Assembly (NCBI GenBank): GCA_002070755.1
Contig: MWDY01000253.1
Location: 1 to 20,735, forward strand
Direction of reading: 5' to 3'
Source of the DNA: Spirochaetes bacterium ADurb.Bin110
GTDB taxonomy: Bacteria; Spirochaetota; Spirochaetia; Treponematales; Rectinemataceae
DNA: 20,735 bases
Part shown: positions 13,750-20,735 of the stretch, in pieces
Numbering within the stretch: the stretch's first letter is position 1
How the letters are laid out: each line of letters begins with the position of its first letter
The notes under the pieces: generated by a model
Seen by the model: only the letters and a program-made list of their open reading frames with translations
Told to the model about the DNA's origin: nothing
Database searches by the model: none
Made by a program: the position numbers and the translations under genes

Positions 13750-14682
13750 TTTTGCAAAAAAATTTTCTACTTTTTTTGAAATAGATCCAAAAATTCTACA
13801 AGCATGCTCGAAAGAAGTATTTCGATTTCTTTTAACCTCGTTCTTAAAGCTCTCTGCAGCCTCATCTATGGCAACATAGCGGCCTAATTTGCGTTTAAGC
13901 TCATCCCAATGAGCAACTAGGAAAAGGTATAAATCAGATACAGTTCTGCCAGGAAATAGCGATAGGATATTTTCTGCTTCTATTGCTTGAGAGATTGGCT
14001 GGTAGACATTGTCGTGCCAAGAATAGAGAGCCACATGAAAAGGAATCTCTTCAGATATATGCTGGTTCAAGAAATATTTGTGTACGAGGATATGTTCTTT
14101 TATCGTATCAAATCTGCCAGGTTCGCTAAAATTGAGATCATCAGCCCCAACAACATTTGGATAATTAGTCTCCTTATAGAAGCGTCTCTTTTCATATTCG
14201 ATTACAGCCTTCTTTATATCTTCTATTGTCATTTCTGGATCGAGTTGTATTTCGGACTGAAGCGATATGACCTCAGCATCTATGAATTCCTGTTTCTTGG
14301 CCCTAGCAACCGATACCCTATGATTGCCATCGCGGACAAAGTAGACTCCACCCATTTCATATAAGACCACAGGAGGAAGGCTTATGTCCTTATATTGCAA
14401 TTCATCTATTCCTGTCCATCGAGCTTTTAGATGTTCTTTCTTTGGGAAAAAGAAACGATTGAAGTCTCTATAGCGGCCTTCACTTCCAACGATTCTATCG
14501 ATAGGGACCGTAGTAATCCCTCTATATGTTTCAGCCTCAGGCTTAAGCAACTCCTTAGCCTGATCGAAGGGCATCAGATCGGACATGGAAGGTTTTAGCA
14601 TACTGAAGATTCCTGCGGTAATAGCCTTACTTCTTGCTTTATAGAAATCGGATTCAGCGAGAGCGCGTAAATCATCCGCCAT
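13744..14682 (-). CDS. ParB/sulfiredoxin-fold protein of unknown function
   Basis: 312 residues, soluble. Residues 57-140 look like a ParB N-terminal/sulfiredoxin fold: VPIDRIVGSEGRY (59-71), LPPVVLYEMGGVYFVRDGNH (102-121) and HRVSVARAKKQ (121-131). DGNHR corresponds to the DGxHR/GGxHR phosphate-binding motif of ParB, which binds nucleotide. The C-terminal half (about 190-312) is distinctive: YSWHDNVYQPISQAIEAENI (220-239), then LFPGRTVSDLYLFLVAHW (242-259), resembling a ParB-like protein group with a WHD...FPGRT..DLYLW pattern; I know no proven function. There is no helix-turn-helix and no parA neighbour, so chromosome partitioning is unlikely. The start has GGGAGG, and the gene overlaps the upstream metallophosphoesterase by 11 bases, implying coupled expression. 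Confidence 0.78.
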   Translation of the reverse strand: MADDLRALAESDFYKARSKAITAGIFSMLKPSMSDLMPFDQAKELLKPEAETYRGITTVPIDRIVGSEGRYRDFNRFFFPKKEHLKARWTGIDELQYKDISLPPVVLYEMGGVYFVRDGNHRVSVARAKKQEFIDAEVISLQSEIQLDPEMTIEDIKKAVIEYEKRRFYKETNYPNVVGADDLNFSEPGRFDTIKEHILVHKYFLNQHISEEIPFHVALYSWHDNVYQPISQAIEAENILSLFPGRTVSDLYLFLVAHWDELKRKLGRYVAIDEAAESFKNEVKRNRNTSFEHACRIFGSISKKVENFFAKL

Positions 14683-15340
14683 TTTTATCCTCCCTTGGCA
14701 AAGTTATGACTCTATGTCCGTATACATTGACGATTGTGGTATCATAGTAATTCATTTCGCGAAGCGCTTGCATGTCGTATATGTGCACATGCCCATGGAC
14801 GAAATAATAAGGGTTAGCCAATCGAATAAGCCATCGATATGCGGAGAATCCCCTATGAGCGGGATCTCCACCATCATGAATACCGCGAGGAGGAGAATGT
14901 GCAAGAATGATGTCTACAGATCTTCCCCATAGCAAGCGTCTCAATAATAGCCTTGGGAGCATCAGTATTATGCGAAATGTCATCCATGCATCGGTGTACT
15001 GATTATGACCTTTATTGTAACTAATTGAGCCTGGCAGACCAAGAACGGATATACCATTTTCTTTCGCTATTTTAAAGCTAATTTGACCAAAATTTGCTTT
15101 TTGATTGCTTGAACCATAAATGTTACCTTTCTCAATATCTTGATTGGATTTATCATGGTTTCCAGCTACGGAGATGAGTGGCTTATTCAGCATGCTTGCG
15201 ATATATTCGAGATACCCATCTGGTAGATCTCCAGCCGATAATATCAAATCGACATCTGAGAAGCGTTCGCAGATCTGCGCACTATAAACAAGTAGATCCA
15301 CTTCGTCTGCGACACATAATATTCGGACGGGCTTTTTCAT
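14672..15340 (-). CDS. Calcineurin-like metallophosphoesterase
   Basis: 222 residues, probably cytosolic. Metal-binding motifs in order: VADEVD (10-15), SAGDLPDGY (35-43), VAGNHD (58-63), LAHSPPRGIHD (146-156) and VHGHVH (181-186). The first motif is DxH in most of the superfamily; here the His position is Val (D12-E13-V14), so one metal site may be altered, with Asp/Glu in the vicinity. Substrate unknown; relatives include phosphodiesterases and nucleases. A short hydrophobic/basic helix (126-140, LMLPRLLLRRLLWGR) could touch a membrane or nucleic acid. Its ATG overlaps the mutL stop (ATGA, 15337-15340), so translation is coupled to mutL. Confidence 0.86.
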   Translation of the reverse strand: MKKPVRILCVADEVDLLVYSAQICERFSDVDLILSAGDLPDGYLEYIASMLNKPLISVAGNHDKSNQDIEKGNIYGSSNQKANFGQISFKIAKENGISVLGLPGSISYNKGHNQYTDAWMTFRIILMLPRLLLRRLLWGRSVDIILAHSPPRGIHDGGDPAHRGFSAYRWLIRLANPYYFVHGHVHIYDMQALREMNYYDTTIVNVYGHRVITLPREDKNGG

Positions 15341-17103
15341 CCGATAGTTCTCCCAAACATCGAATATAATTGTTCTCTTGGGAAAGCAAGATATATTGGA
15401 CGTCCGTGAGGACAGCGAGGCTCTGGCAATTCTAGAGATTCTTGAATGAGCTTTAGAGCTGAGATTTCATCAAGCCTGTCTCCATCTTTTATCGCAGCCT
15501 TGCAAGCCAAGCTTGCAATAAGAGCATCGATAGGTGAAGCCTCACTAGATGGATGGGAAAGCCATTCAACAAGCGCTTCGAGAGCTGCAGAAGCTGCAAT
15601 GGCTGGAACAGCATCAACAACCCATGTATTCTTGTCTCTTGTTATTCTGTAACCTACAAATTCCAAATTATCTTTTGCTTCTTCCAAGTAATGCTCATTT
15701 TCATCGGGCTCTAGCAGATAAGGAACAAGGAGCAACTGGCTCTCTCCTCTATTGGATTTGATTTTATTATATAGGATTCGTTCATGGGCAGCATGCTGAT
15801 CTAATATAAAGAGCGCATCAGACAGCTCGAAGACGAGAAATGGTCCTGGTCCTTTTCCTATATATCGAAGAGCAGATAGATTGTCGTCTCTTATCCTATG
15901 CCAGAAATCATCAGGAAGCTGTGTGAAGTTTCGATGCATAGAGCTTAAGTTAGATGAACCATTCCCCAACACTCTTTGCGCTGTCTTGCCATATCCCGCT
16001 GAAGCCAAAACATGCGATTTATCTGCTAAGCCAGGTTCACTTGTTTTATCTTTAGTTGAAAAGACAATATCCTCGAATTCAGGATAATTTGCTGCCTTAA
16101 AAGCTTGAGTCAAGCCTCCGTATCTATTCACCAATTCGTGAGACAAGAGTTCATGGAGCACGGCCCGCACTTCTGCTGGGTTTTTTAGCCGAACCTCTTT
16201 TTTGGCCGGATGTATGTTGAAATCAGCAAGCGAAGGATCTATTTTGATAAGAAGAAAGGCAATAGCATGTGCTCCTCCAGGAAGATATTTGCCAAACTCA
16301 TATTCCATCAAGCTAAGCAGGTTCCATTCCGGGACTCTTCTTTTATTTATGAATACCTGGAGGAATTTACGATCTCTCCTATAATTTGACAAATCAGCGT
16401 AGACGCAATGCATTTGAAGCTCAGAGGTTTCAGCCATAACTTCTAACAACGGAAAACGGGAAAGCTCAGTATAGCAGCGAATAATGCGATCTTTGAGAGA
16501 AGATGGCATTATGACATCTGTATCGCCTGACACTGCCCAGCGAAAGCAAATGTCCGGATGAGACAATGCACGTTCAATAAAGGTAGAGCGGCAAAGGAAG
16601 GCTTCGCTCTGGGGCCTTTTTAGAAACTGACGTCTTGCTGGATAAGATTCGAAGAGCCCTCTCATGGTTAATCGTGTACCTTCTTTGCAAGCAAAAGGCT
16701 CGATTATGGGCTCCTTTAGAGGAGAGCTATAAAGGCGCCAGCCTTCATTAGATCCCCTTAGCTTACTTACTATTTCCAATCGCGCTACTGCAGCTATGGA
16801 AGCGAGTGCCTCACCTCTGAATCCAAGAGTCTTTGCTTTCAAGATATCGTCTGGTTCATAGATTTTGGAAGTTGCATGCTCAGCGATGCTTAGCAGGAGA
16901 TCTTCTTTCGACATCCCCCAGCCATCGTCAGCTACAGTTATCTCTTCTATACCTCCTTGAGCAATCGAGACAGAAATAGTATGGGCATCCGCATCGATTG
17001 CATTGTCGATAATCTCTCGTAGCGCTGAAGAAGGTCGATCTATTACTTCTCCTGCGGCTATACGGCGAGAGGTCTCAGGAGGCAAGATTCGTATATTTCC
17101 CAT
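15337..17103 (-). CDS. mutL: DNA mismatch repair protein MutL
   Basis: Mismatch-repair ATPase and matchmaker between MutS and downstream factors. 588 residues from the chosen start. GHKL ATPase: EIIDNAIDADA (30-40, catalytic Glu30 and Asn34), DDGWGM (59-64), TLGFRGEAL (92-100); transducer segment ADFNIHPAKKEVR (293-305). The C-terminal endonuclease-type domain has DQHAAHE (435-441), ACKAAIKDG (533-541), CPHGRP (564-569) and FGR near the end, so this is the nicking form expected where MutH is absent. In DQHA(X)2E(X)4E the last Glu is Asn446. The frame is open 23 codons upstream, but that part would be encoded by the terminator of the preceding gene. MGNIRILPPE is the standard MutL N-terminus. 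There is no Shine-Dalgarno; a -10 box sits 7 bases upstream. Confidence 0.95.
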   Translation of the reverse strand: MGNIRILPPETSRRIAAGEVIDRPSSALREIIDNAIDADAHTISVSIAQGGIEEITVADDGWGMSKEDLLLSIAEHATSKIYEPDDILKAKTLGFRGEALASIAAVARLEIVSKLRGSNEGWRLYSSPLKEPIIEPFACKEGTRLTMRGLFESYPARRQFLKRPQSEAFLCRSTFIERALSHPDICFRWAVSGDTDVIMPSSLKDRIIRCYTELSRFPLLEVMAETSELQMHCVYADLSNYRRDRKFLQVFINKRRVPEWNLLSLMEYEFGKYLPGGAHAIAFLLIKIDPSLADFNIHPAKKEVRLKNPAEVRAVLHELLSHELVNRYGGLTQAFKAANYPEFEDIVFSTKDKTSEPGLADKSHVLASAGYGKTAQRVLGNGSSNLSSMHRNFTQLPDDFWHRIRDDNLSALRYIGKGPGPFLVFELSDALFILDQHAAHERILYNKIKSNRGESQLLLVPYLLEPDENEHYLEEAKDNLEFVGYRITRDKNTWVVDAVPAIAASAALEALVEWLSHPSSEASPIDALIASLACKAAIKDGDRLDEISALKLIQESLELPEPRCPHGRPIYLAFPREQLYSMFGRTIG

Positions 17104-17110
17104 CGTTCGT

Positions 17111-17116
17111 ATGATA
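17111..17116 (-). promoter_or_regulatory. -10 box 7 bases before the mutL start
   Basis: Minus strand TATCAT (17111-17116, five of six consensus bases), followed by exactly 7 bases and the mutL ATG (17101-17103). A possible -35 TTGTTT lies 16 bases further up, within the T-tract of the upstream terminator. The mRNA would be leaderless or nearly so, in line with the missing Shine-Dalgarno. Confidence 0.4.
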
Positions 17117-17128
17117 ATGGTTTTCAGC

Positions 17129-17169
17129 AAAAAAACAAAGGCAGCGCCTTTGCTGAGGCACTGCCTTTG
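17129..17169 (-). terminator. Strong intrinsic terminator of the outer-membrane protein gene
   Basis: Minus strand CAAAGGCAGTGCC (17157-17169) / GGCGCTGCCTTTG (17136-17148): 13 positions with one mismatch, 8-base loop, then TTTTTTT (17129-17135). It isolates the OMP gene from mutL. Confidence 0.92.
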
Positions 17170-17196
17170 CACTCGAGATATCAGCTATAAGAAAAG

Positions 17197-18558
17197 CTAC
17201 AGTTCAAATCCCACAGAGAGGCTAGAAACCACATCAAAAGCACCCTTCCCGCTATTCTTTGTTGGATTCCAGATATAAGCATAATCCATAGATACAACTG
17301 CAGAGCCTGCTTTATAGCTTACGGTCATCCCGATATAAGAATCTTCCAGATCGATGAGGTCTTTTATGACATTATTGCTCTTTTTCCCCAGGAAGAACTT
17401 TTCATATCTAGCAGCGATGCTTACATTAGGGATAAGGCCGCGGCCTAGACTTAGGCTGCCCTTTACATGTGGATAATCGGCAGGGTTATTCGTTGCAGTC
17501 GAGGGGAGTTCCCTAAATGGAGAGTCCAGGGTTACTCCAAAGCTTAGGCTGGATTTGAAGAGATCAAAGCCAAGAGAGGCGAGCCATCCAGGAATAAAAT
17601 TATTCTTTGCTAGATTAGTCTCGATAAATACAAAGCGATCGGCTCTATAGATATCATAATTTGCATCGAAATAGGATGGAATGAAACCCTCCTGGAAATA
17701 TCTAAACTGAGCACGATAGGAGAGAAGGCTAAAAGCGCGCCCCCTTATGCCCGCAATAGCTCCTATCGACTTATTCATTTCATATGCTCCTTCCCCAAAG
17801 GGGATGAGCGAAAATGCAGGGCTTTGTACAAGAGGTAAGGTTATGTCGGATCCAACTACATAGATCGGTTTCGTCGCCAGAGTCTGATAAGGAGAACCAG
17901 TGTATAATAATGGATCTCTGTCGAACACGCCAGTTACTCCTAGCTGTAGTTTTCCAAAAAGGCTTTCGCCCATAAAGGCTAGTGGTCTCGCATAGACCCG
18001 TCCTCCAACGACATCGAATTTGGAGATATTTCCAGTAAGTAGTTCCAATCCTATATAAGGAAAGCTAAAGAGGCTTCCATCGACCCCTAATTGCATGCCA
18101 AATACGCGTCGTTGAGGCAAAAAGCGCATGTTGGAATAGTTTTCGACTATGAGACCATTACCAAGGCTAAAATCAGAGATCGATCCCATTTTTATATAAA
18201 ATGGATCTTCCCATTGTTGACCGTAGCGGATATAGAGAATTTTAGGCAGATAGACATCGAAAATATTCTGGTCTTTCTGAGGAATCCAGTCGGGCTCATA
18301 GATTTCGAGATTTGCATTGCTTCCAGTACCTAGCTTGAATCTTAGCAATAGGTCGAGTCCAATGCCAAATTTTCCAATGCTAAACTCAGGCTGCAGGCCT
18401 ACTTTAGACCAGCTTTCGAACTTTGATGGGTCGCTTGGATCTGGCAAGAGATCTGTCCCCAGATTTGCAGCAAATCCAAATGAAGGGCTTGTTCCTTGTT
18501 GTGCGAAAATAGATAGAGAGCCGAGAATGAAAACGAACAATAAGAATATCTTTTTCAC
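17197..18558 (-). CDS. Secreted, probably outer-membrane beta-barrel protein
   Basis: 453 residues. The N-terminus KKIFLLFVFILGSLSIFAQQ is a Sec signal peptide with likely cleavage after Ala19 (SIFA-QQG). There is no lipobox Cys. The mature part is built of alternating polar/hydrophobic stretches rich in Gly, Tyr, Phe, Ser and Leu with turns (for example IGKFGIGLDLLLRFKLG, VAARYEKFF-like strands, SLSFGVTLDSPF), and the protein ends in VVSSLSVGFEL, a strand-like C-terminus, as expected of a transmembrane beta-barrel. Ligand or transport role unknown; I recognise no named family. The start is GTG (18556-18558) with GGAGG 6 bases upstream. A stand-alone gene with its own -10 box (TATAAT) and a very strong terminator, which suggests high expression. 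Confidence 0.82.
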   Translation of the reverse strand: MKKIFLLFVFILGSLSIFAQQGTSPSFGFAANLGTDLLPDPSDPSKFESWSKVGLQPEFSIGKFGIGLDLLLRFKLGTGSNANLEIYEPDWIPQKDQNIFDVYLPKILYIRYGQQWEDPFYIKMGSISDFSLGNGLIVENYSNMRFLPQRRVFGMQLGVDGSLFSFPYIGLELLTGNISKFDVVGGRVYARPLAFMGESLFGKLQLGVTGVFDRDPLLYTGSPYQTLATKPIYVVGSDITLPLVQSPAFSLIPFGEGAYEMNKSIGAIAGIRGRAFSLLSYRAQFRYFQEGFIPSYFDANYDIYRADRFVFIETNLAKNNFIPGWLASLGFDLFKSSLSFGVTLDSPFRELPSTATNNPADYPHVKGSLSLGRGLIPNVSIAARYEKFFLGKKSNNVIKDLIDLEDSYIGMTVSYKAGSAVVSMDYAYIWNPTKNSGKGAFDVVSSLSVGFEL

Positions 18559-18590
18559 GATTAGCCTCCTTCTACTTTTCCTTTTGATTT

Positions 18591-18598
18591 ATTATACT
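18591..18598. promoter_or_regulatory. Overlapping divergent -10 boxes of the OMP gene and pyrFE
   Basis: Minus strand TATAAT (18591-18596), perfect consensus, about 33 bases before the OMP GTG; its -35 (ATGCAA at 17 bases) is weak. Plus strand TATACT (18593-18598) overlaps it and would give pyrFE a leader of about 50 bases; its -35 is poor. The minus-strand reading is the firmer one. Confidence 0.4.
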
Positions 18599-18655
18599 AT
18601 ATTCTCAATTCGTTTGCATATTGTCTTTATTGACTTCTATCAAAGGAAAGCGCAG

Positions 18656-20092
18656 ATGGATTTCTTTGAGCGCATCGAAGATAGAACAGAAAAAATGGAT
18701 ACATTGCTCTGTATTGGCTTGGATCCAGCATTTTCGAGCTTAGAGATAGAAAGACATGGAAGTGCTTCATGCGCAGCTCTGGTACTCGAGCAGAATTTGA
18801 GAATCATAGAAGCCACGGCATCCTATGCATTAGCCTTCAAGCCCAATATTGCTTTCTATGAAGCTCTGGGCATTGCTGGCATATCCTCTTTGTATAAGAC
18901 ATTAGCCCAAATTCCCAAAGATATTCCAATTATCATTGATGCAAAGAGAGGAGATATTTCGAATACAGCAGAAGCTTATGCTCAGGCAATTTTCGGAGAG
19001 CTTAAAGCAGATGCCGTTACATTAAATCCTTACTTGGGTCTTGATACCTTAGAGCCATTTCTGCGGTGGAACGATAAAGGAGTCTTTGTTCTATGTCGTA
19101 CCAGCAATCCTGGGGCAGGTTTTCTTCAAGATATCATGGTGCACAAAAACCCTCTCTATTTAGAGATAGCCGAGAAATGCTCGAAATTGCCAGTCAATGT
19201 TGGACTGGTTGTTGCTGGTAATGATTTAGAAGCACTTCAGAAAGTCAGGAGAGTTGCGCCTTCATCCTGGTTTCTAAGCCCCGGTATTGGTGCGCAAGGG
19301 GGAAGAGCTGATCTTGCTTTTGCCGCAGGCGCAAGAAGAGATGGCAAAGGCATACTTCTTACTGCAGCACGTTCTATTTCGGAAGCACCAAACCCTGGTG
19401 ATGCTGCACTAGAACTGCGAGATGTAATAAGAAGAGCAAGAGACGCCTTGTTATTTAAAGCCATAAAGCCTTCTCAGAAAGCTACAGACAAAGTCGTCTC
19501 TCTAAAGCAAAATCTTGTCGATGCCTTGCTCTCGACCGAATGTTTCAGATTGGGCGAATTCGTCCTCAAGAGTGGTAAGAAAAGTCCTTACTATATTGAC
19601 CTTCGGAATCTCGTATCAGACCCAGAAGCTATGAAGATTGCAGGCAGAGCTTATGCCCATCTTGCATCATTCTGTGATTACGACATTATAGCTGGAATCC
19701 CCGCTGCGGGCTTGCCTCTTGCCACCGTTGCCTCGCTAGAAATTGGTAAGCCTATGATCTGGCCTAGAATGCCTTTAAAGGAGCATGGTACAGCAAAGCA
19801 TATCGAAGGCAGATATGCCAAGGGAGATCGTGTTCTTTTGCTAGATGATTTAATAACAACAGGTACAAGCAAACTAGAGGCTATAGAAATATTGCGATCT
19901 GAAGGGTTAGAAATAAGTGATCTAGTTGTTCTGATAGAGAGGGGTAGCGAGGGAAGGGTGGATATGGAGCGAGAAGGAGTAAGGCTGCATGCATTAATGC
20001 ATGTCAATGAACTCTTTGAAGCGCTGAAAGAGAATGGTAGGATAAGCGAAGCCCAGTACTCTGAGCTAGTGGATTTTAGCAAGACAATATAG
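18656..20092 (+). CDS. UMP synthase: OMP decarboxylase-orotate phosphoribosyltransferase fusion (PyrF-PyrE order)
   Basis: Bifunctional enzyme for the last two steps of UMP synthesis: orotate + PRPP to OMP, then decarboxylation to UMP. 478 residues. Residues 1-270 are a type-2 OMP decarboxylase: LLCIGLDP (17-24), FKPNIAFYEALG (61-72), the catalytic DAKRGDI (95-101, Lys97) and SPGIGAQGG (208-216). Residues about 283-478 are OPRT: FVLKSGKKSPYYIDLR (302-317), the flexible catalytic loop KEHGTAKHIEG (375-385) and the PRPP motif LLLDDLITTGTS (394-405). Both active sites look complete. The order is the reverse of animal and plant UMPS (OPRT first). The open frame extends back to 18317, but overlaps the OMP gene. 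The ATG at 18656 has AAAGGA 8-9 bases upstream and starts right at the domain (MDFFERIEDR). Confidence 0.93.
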   Translation: MDFFERIEDRTEKMDTLLCIGLDPAFSSLEIERHGSASCAALVLEQNLRIIEATASYALAFKPNIAFYEALGIAGISSLYKTLAQIPKDIPIIIDAKRGDISNTAEAYAQAIFGELKADAVTLNPYLGLDTLEPFLRWNDKGVFVLCRTSNPGAGFLQDIMVHKNPLYLEIAEKCSKLPVNVGLVVAGNDLEALQKVRRVAPSSWFLSPGIGAQGGRADLAFAAGARRDGKGILLTAARSISEAPNPGDAALELRDVIRRARDALLFKAIKPSQKATDKVVSLKQNLVDALLSTECFRLGEFVLKSGKKSPYYIDLRNLVSDPEAMKIAGRAYAHLASFCDYDIIAGIPAAGLPLATVASLEIGKPMIWPRMPLKEHGTAKHIEGRYAKGDRVLLLDDLITTGTSKLEAIEILRSEGLEISDLVVLIERGSEGRVDMEREGVRLHALMHVNELFEALKENGRISEAQYSELVDFSKTI

Positions 20093-20151
20093 CAAGAACA
20101 TGGCGTCTAGTTTATTACTGCTACGAACCTTGTATAAGAAGTTGAAGCAAA

Positions 20152-20188
20152 ATGTATGGAGGAGGGCGATAAAGAGAATGTACGGAGG
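20152..20188 (+). repeat. Short tandem-like direct repeat before the transposase-like gene
   Basis: ATGTATGGAGG (20152-20162) recurs as ATGTACGGAGG (20178-20188), 10 of 11 bases identical, 26 bases apart. The second copy supplies the Shine-Dalgarno of the following gene. It may be a chance duplication or part of the left end of a mobile element. Confidence 0.45.
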
Positions 20189-20194
20189 TAATCC

Positions 20195-20735
20195 ATGCAT
20201 TCTTTTTCTTTCTGCCCAAATCCTGAGTGTCCAAATCATAAGGCTGCTCCCCAAGGCCGCTGGTTTGTCAGTCTAGGCTTCTATTCCACCAAATGTTTTG
20301 GAGATGTACCTCGTTATCGCTGTAAGAGCTGTGGTCATAGCTTTTCTTCACAAACATTCAGTTTAGATTACTTTGCCAAGAAAAGGCTCGACTATCGACA
20401 AATTGAGCGTCTTGTGTCTTCAAGCATGAGCCAGCGCGCACTCTCCAGACACTTCAAGGTCTCTTTGGGAACTATCAATAATCGCATCATGAGACTTAGC
20501 CACCAAACTCTTGCCATGCATTCTCTCTTACGTCCTCGTGCCTCTCACAGAGAGCCTGTCTGTATTGATGGCTTTGTCAGTTTTGATCGCTCTCAGTACT
20601 TCCCAAATAATATTACCATATCCCTTACTAGCCATAGCCAGTTCATTCTAAGTCTCAGCCATGCCACATTACGCCGCTCAGGCCGCTGCACCGACAGCCA
20701 AAAGCGTAGAAAAACCATACTCTATCGCTCAGTCA
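20195..20735 (+). CDS. Transposase-like protein, zinc ribbon plus helix-turn-helix (3' end outside window)
   Basis: The frame is open for 180 codons to the window edge. The N-terminus has a Cys cluster CPNPECPNH (7-15), Cys34 and CKSCGHSF (43-50), a zinc-ribbon as in IS1/IS1595-type transposases. A helix-turn-helix follows at about 76-97 (SSMSQRALSRHFKVSLGTIN). Then VCIDGF (122-127) brings the first acidic residue expected for a DDE-type catalytic core, followed by FDRSQYFPNN. The last visible part, RRSGRCTDSQKRRKTI, is strongly basic. The rest of the core lies outside, so function and integrity cannot be judged. I associate this architecture with multicopy genes of spirochaetes, from memory. 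The start ATG is 6 bases after GGAGG (20184-20188). Terminal repeats were not found. Confidence 0.7.
   Translation, partial: MHSFSFCPNPECPNHKAAPQGRWFVSLGFYSTKCFGDVPRYRCKSCGHSFSSQTFSLDYFAKKRLDYRQIERLVSSSMSQRALSRHFKVSLGTINNRIMRLSHQTLAMHSLLRPRASHREPVCIDGFVSFDRSQYFPNNITISLTSHSQFILSLSHATLRRSGRCTDSQKRRKTILYRSV

Noticed and set aside
18317..18655. 113-codon N-terminal extension of the UMP synthase reading frame
   Set aside because: It lies antisense within the OMP gene and covers its start; the ATG at 18656 has a ribosome-binding site and begins exactly at the decarboxylase domain.

Overview
The window looks like a piece of a chromosome from a spirochaete, most likely a Treponema-like member of the Spirochaetales. 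The basis is the A+T-leaning composition, the clustering rpsT-hup-bactofilin-rho-rpmE, several conserved small or unknown proteins of spirochaete style, and a transposase-like gene of a kind I associate with spirochaete genomes. The last two points rest on memory, not on a search. Nearly all genes are ordinary housekeeping genes, packed tightly on both strands. No rRNA, tRNA or CRISPR array was seen.

Layout. Positions 1-5026 (minus strand): murG (its 3' end is outside the window), pgi, a RecQ-type helicase and nth. nth and the oppositely oriented argF (5114-6055, plus) share one compact divergent promoter region. A DHH phosphoesterase (NrnA-like) follows argF. An A+T-rich spacer (about 7101-7466) ends in a textbook sigma-54 promoter in front of an unknown protein with a C-terminal sigma-region-4-like helix-turn-helix and, 10 bases behind it, rdgB. 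A bidirectional hairpin terminator separates rdgB from the convergent minus-strand run rpsT-hup-bactofilin-rho-rpmE (12391 down to 9039). That run has separate promoters before rpsT, rho and rpmE, so it is not one simple operon. Next are plsC (plus), a second bidirectional terminator, a 56-residue zinc-ribbon protein (minus), and a short intergenic region that looks like a small RNA gene.

The minus-strand operon mutL - metallophosphoesterase - ParB/sulfiredoxin-like protein (17103 to 13744) has overlapping genes. Upstream of it a very strong terminator closes an outer-membrane beta-barrel gene (18558 to 17197). On the plus strand a fused OMP decarboxylase/orotate phosphoribosyltransferase (UMP synthase in PyrF-PyrE order) follows, and the window ends inside a transposase-like gene.

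Functionally the region combines DNA repair and nucleotide-pool hygiene (nth, recQ, mutL, rdgB, NrnA-like), translation and transcription (bS20, bL31, Rho, HU), envelope synthesis (murG, plsC, OMP, bactofilin) and metabolism (pgi, argF, pyrFE). The most interesting non-coding signals are the sigma-54 promoter before the sigma-like gene, the candidate small RNA with a CU-rich anti-Shine-Dalgarno loop at 13631-13715, a long rho leader with a mini-ORF, and several genes without a Shine-Dalgarno whose -10 box sits only 6-8 bases before the start codon, suggesting leaderless mRNAs. All promoter, terminator and structure calls were made by eye.
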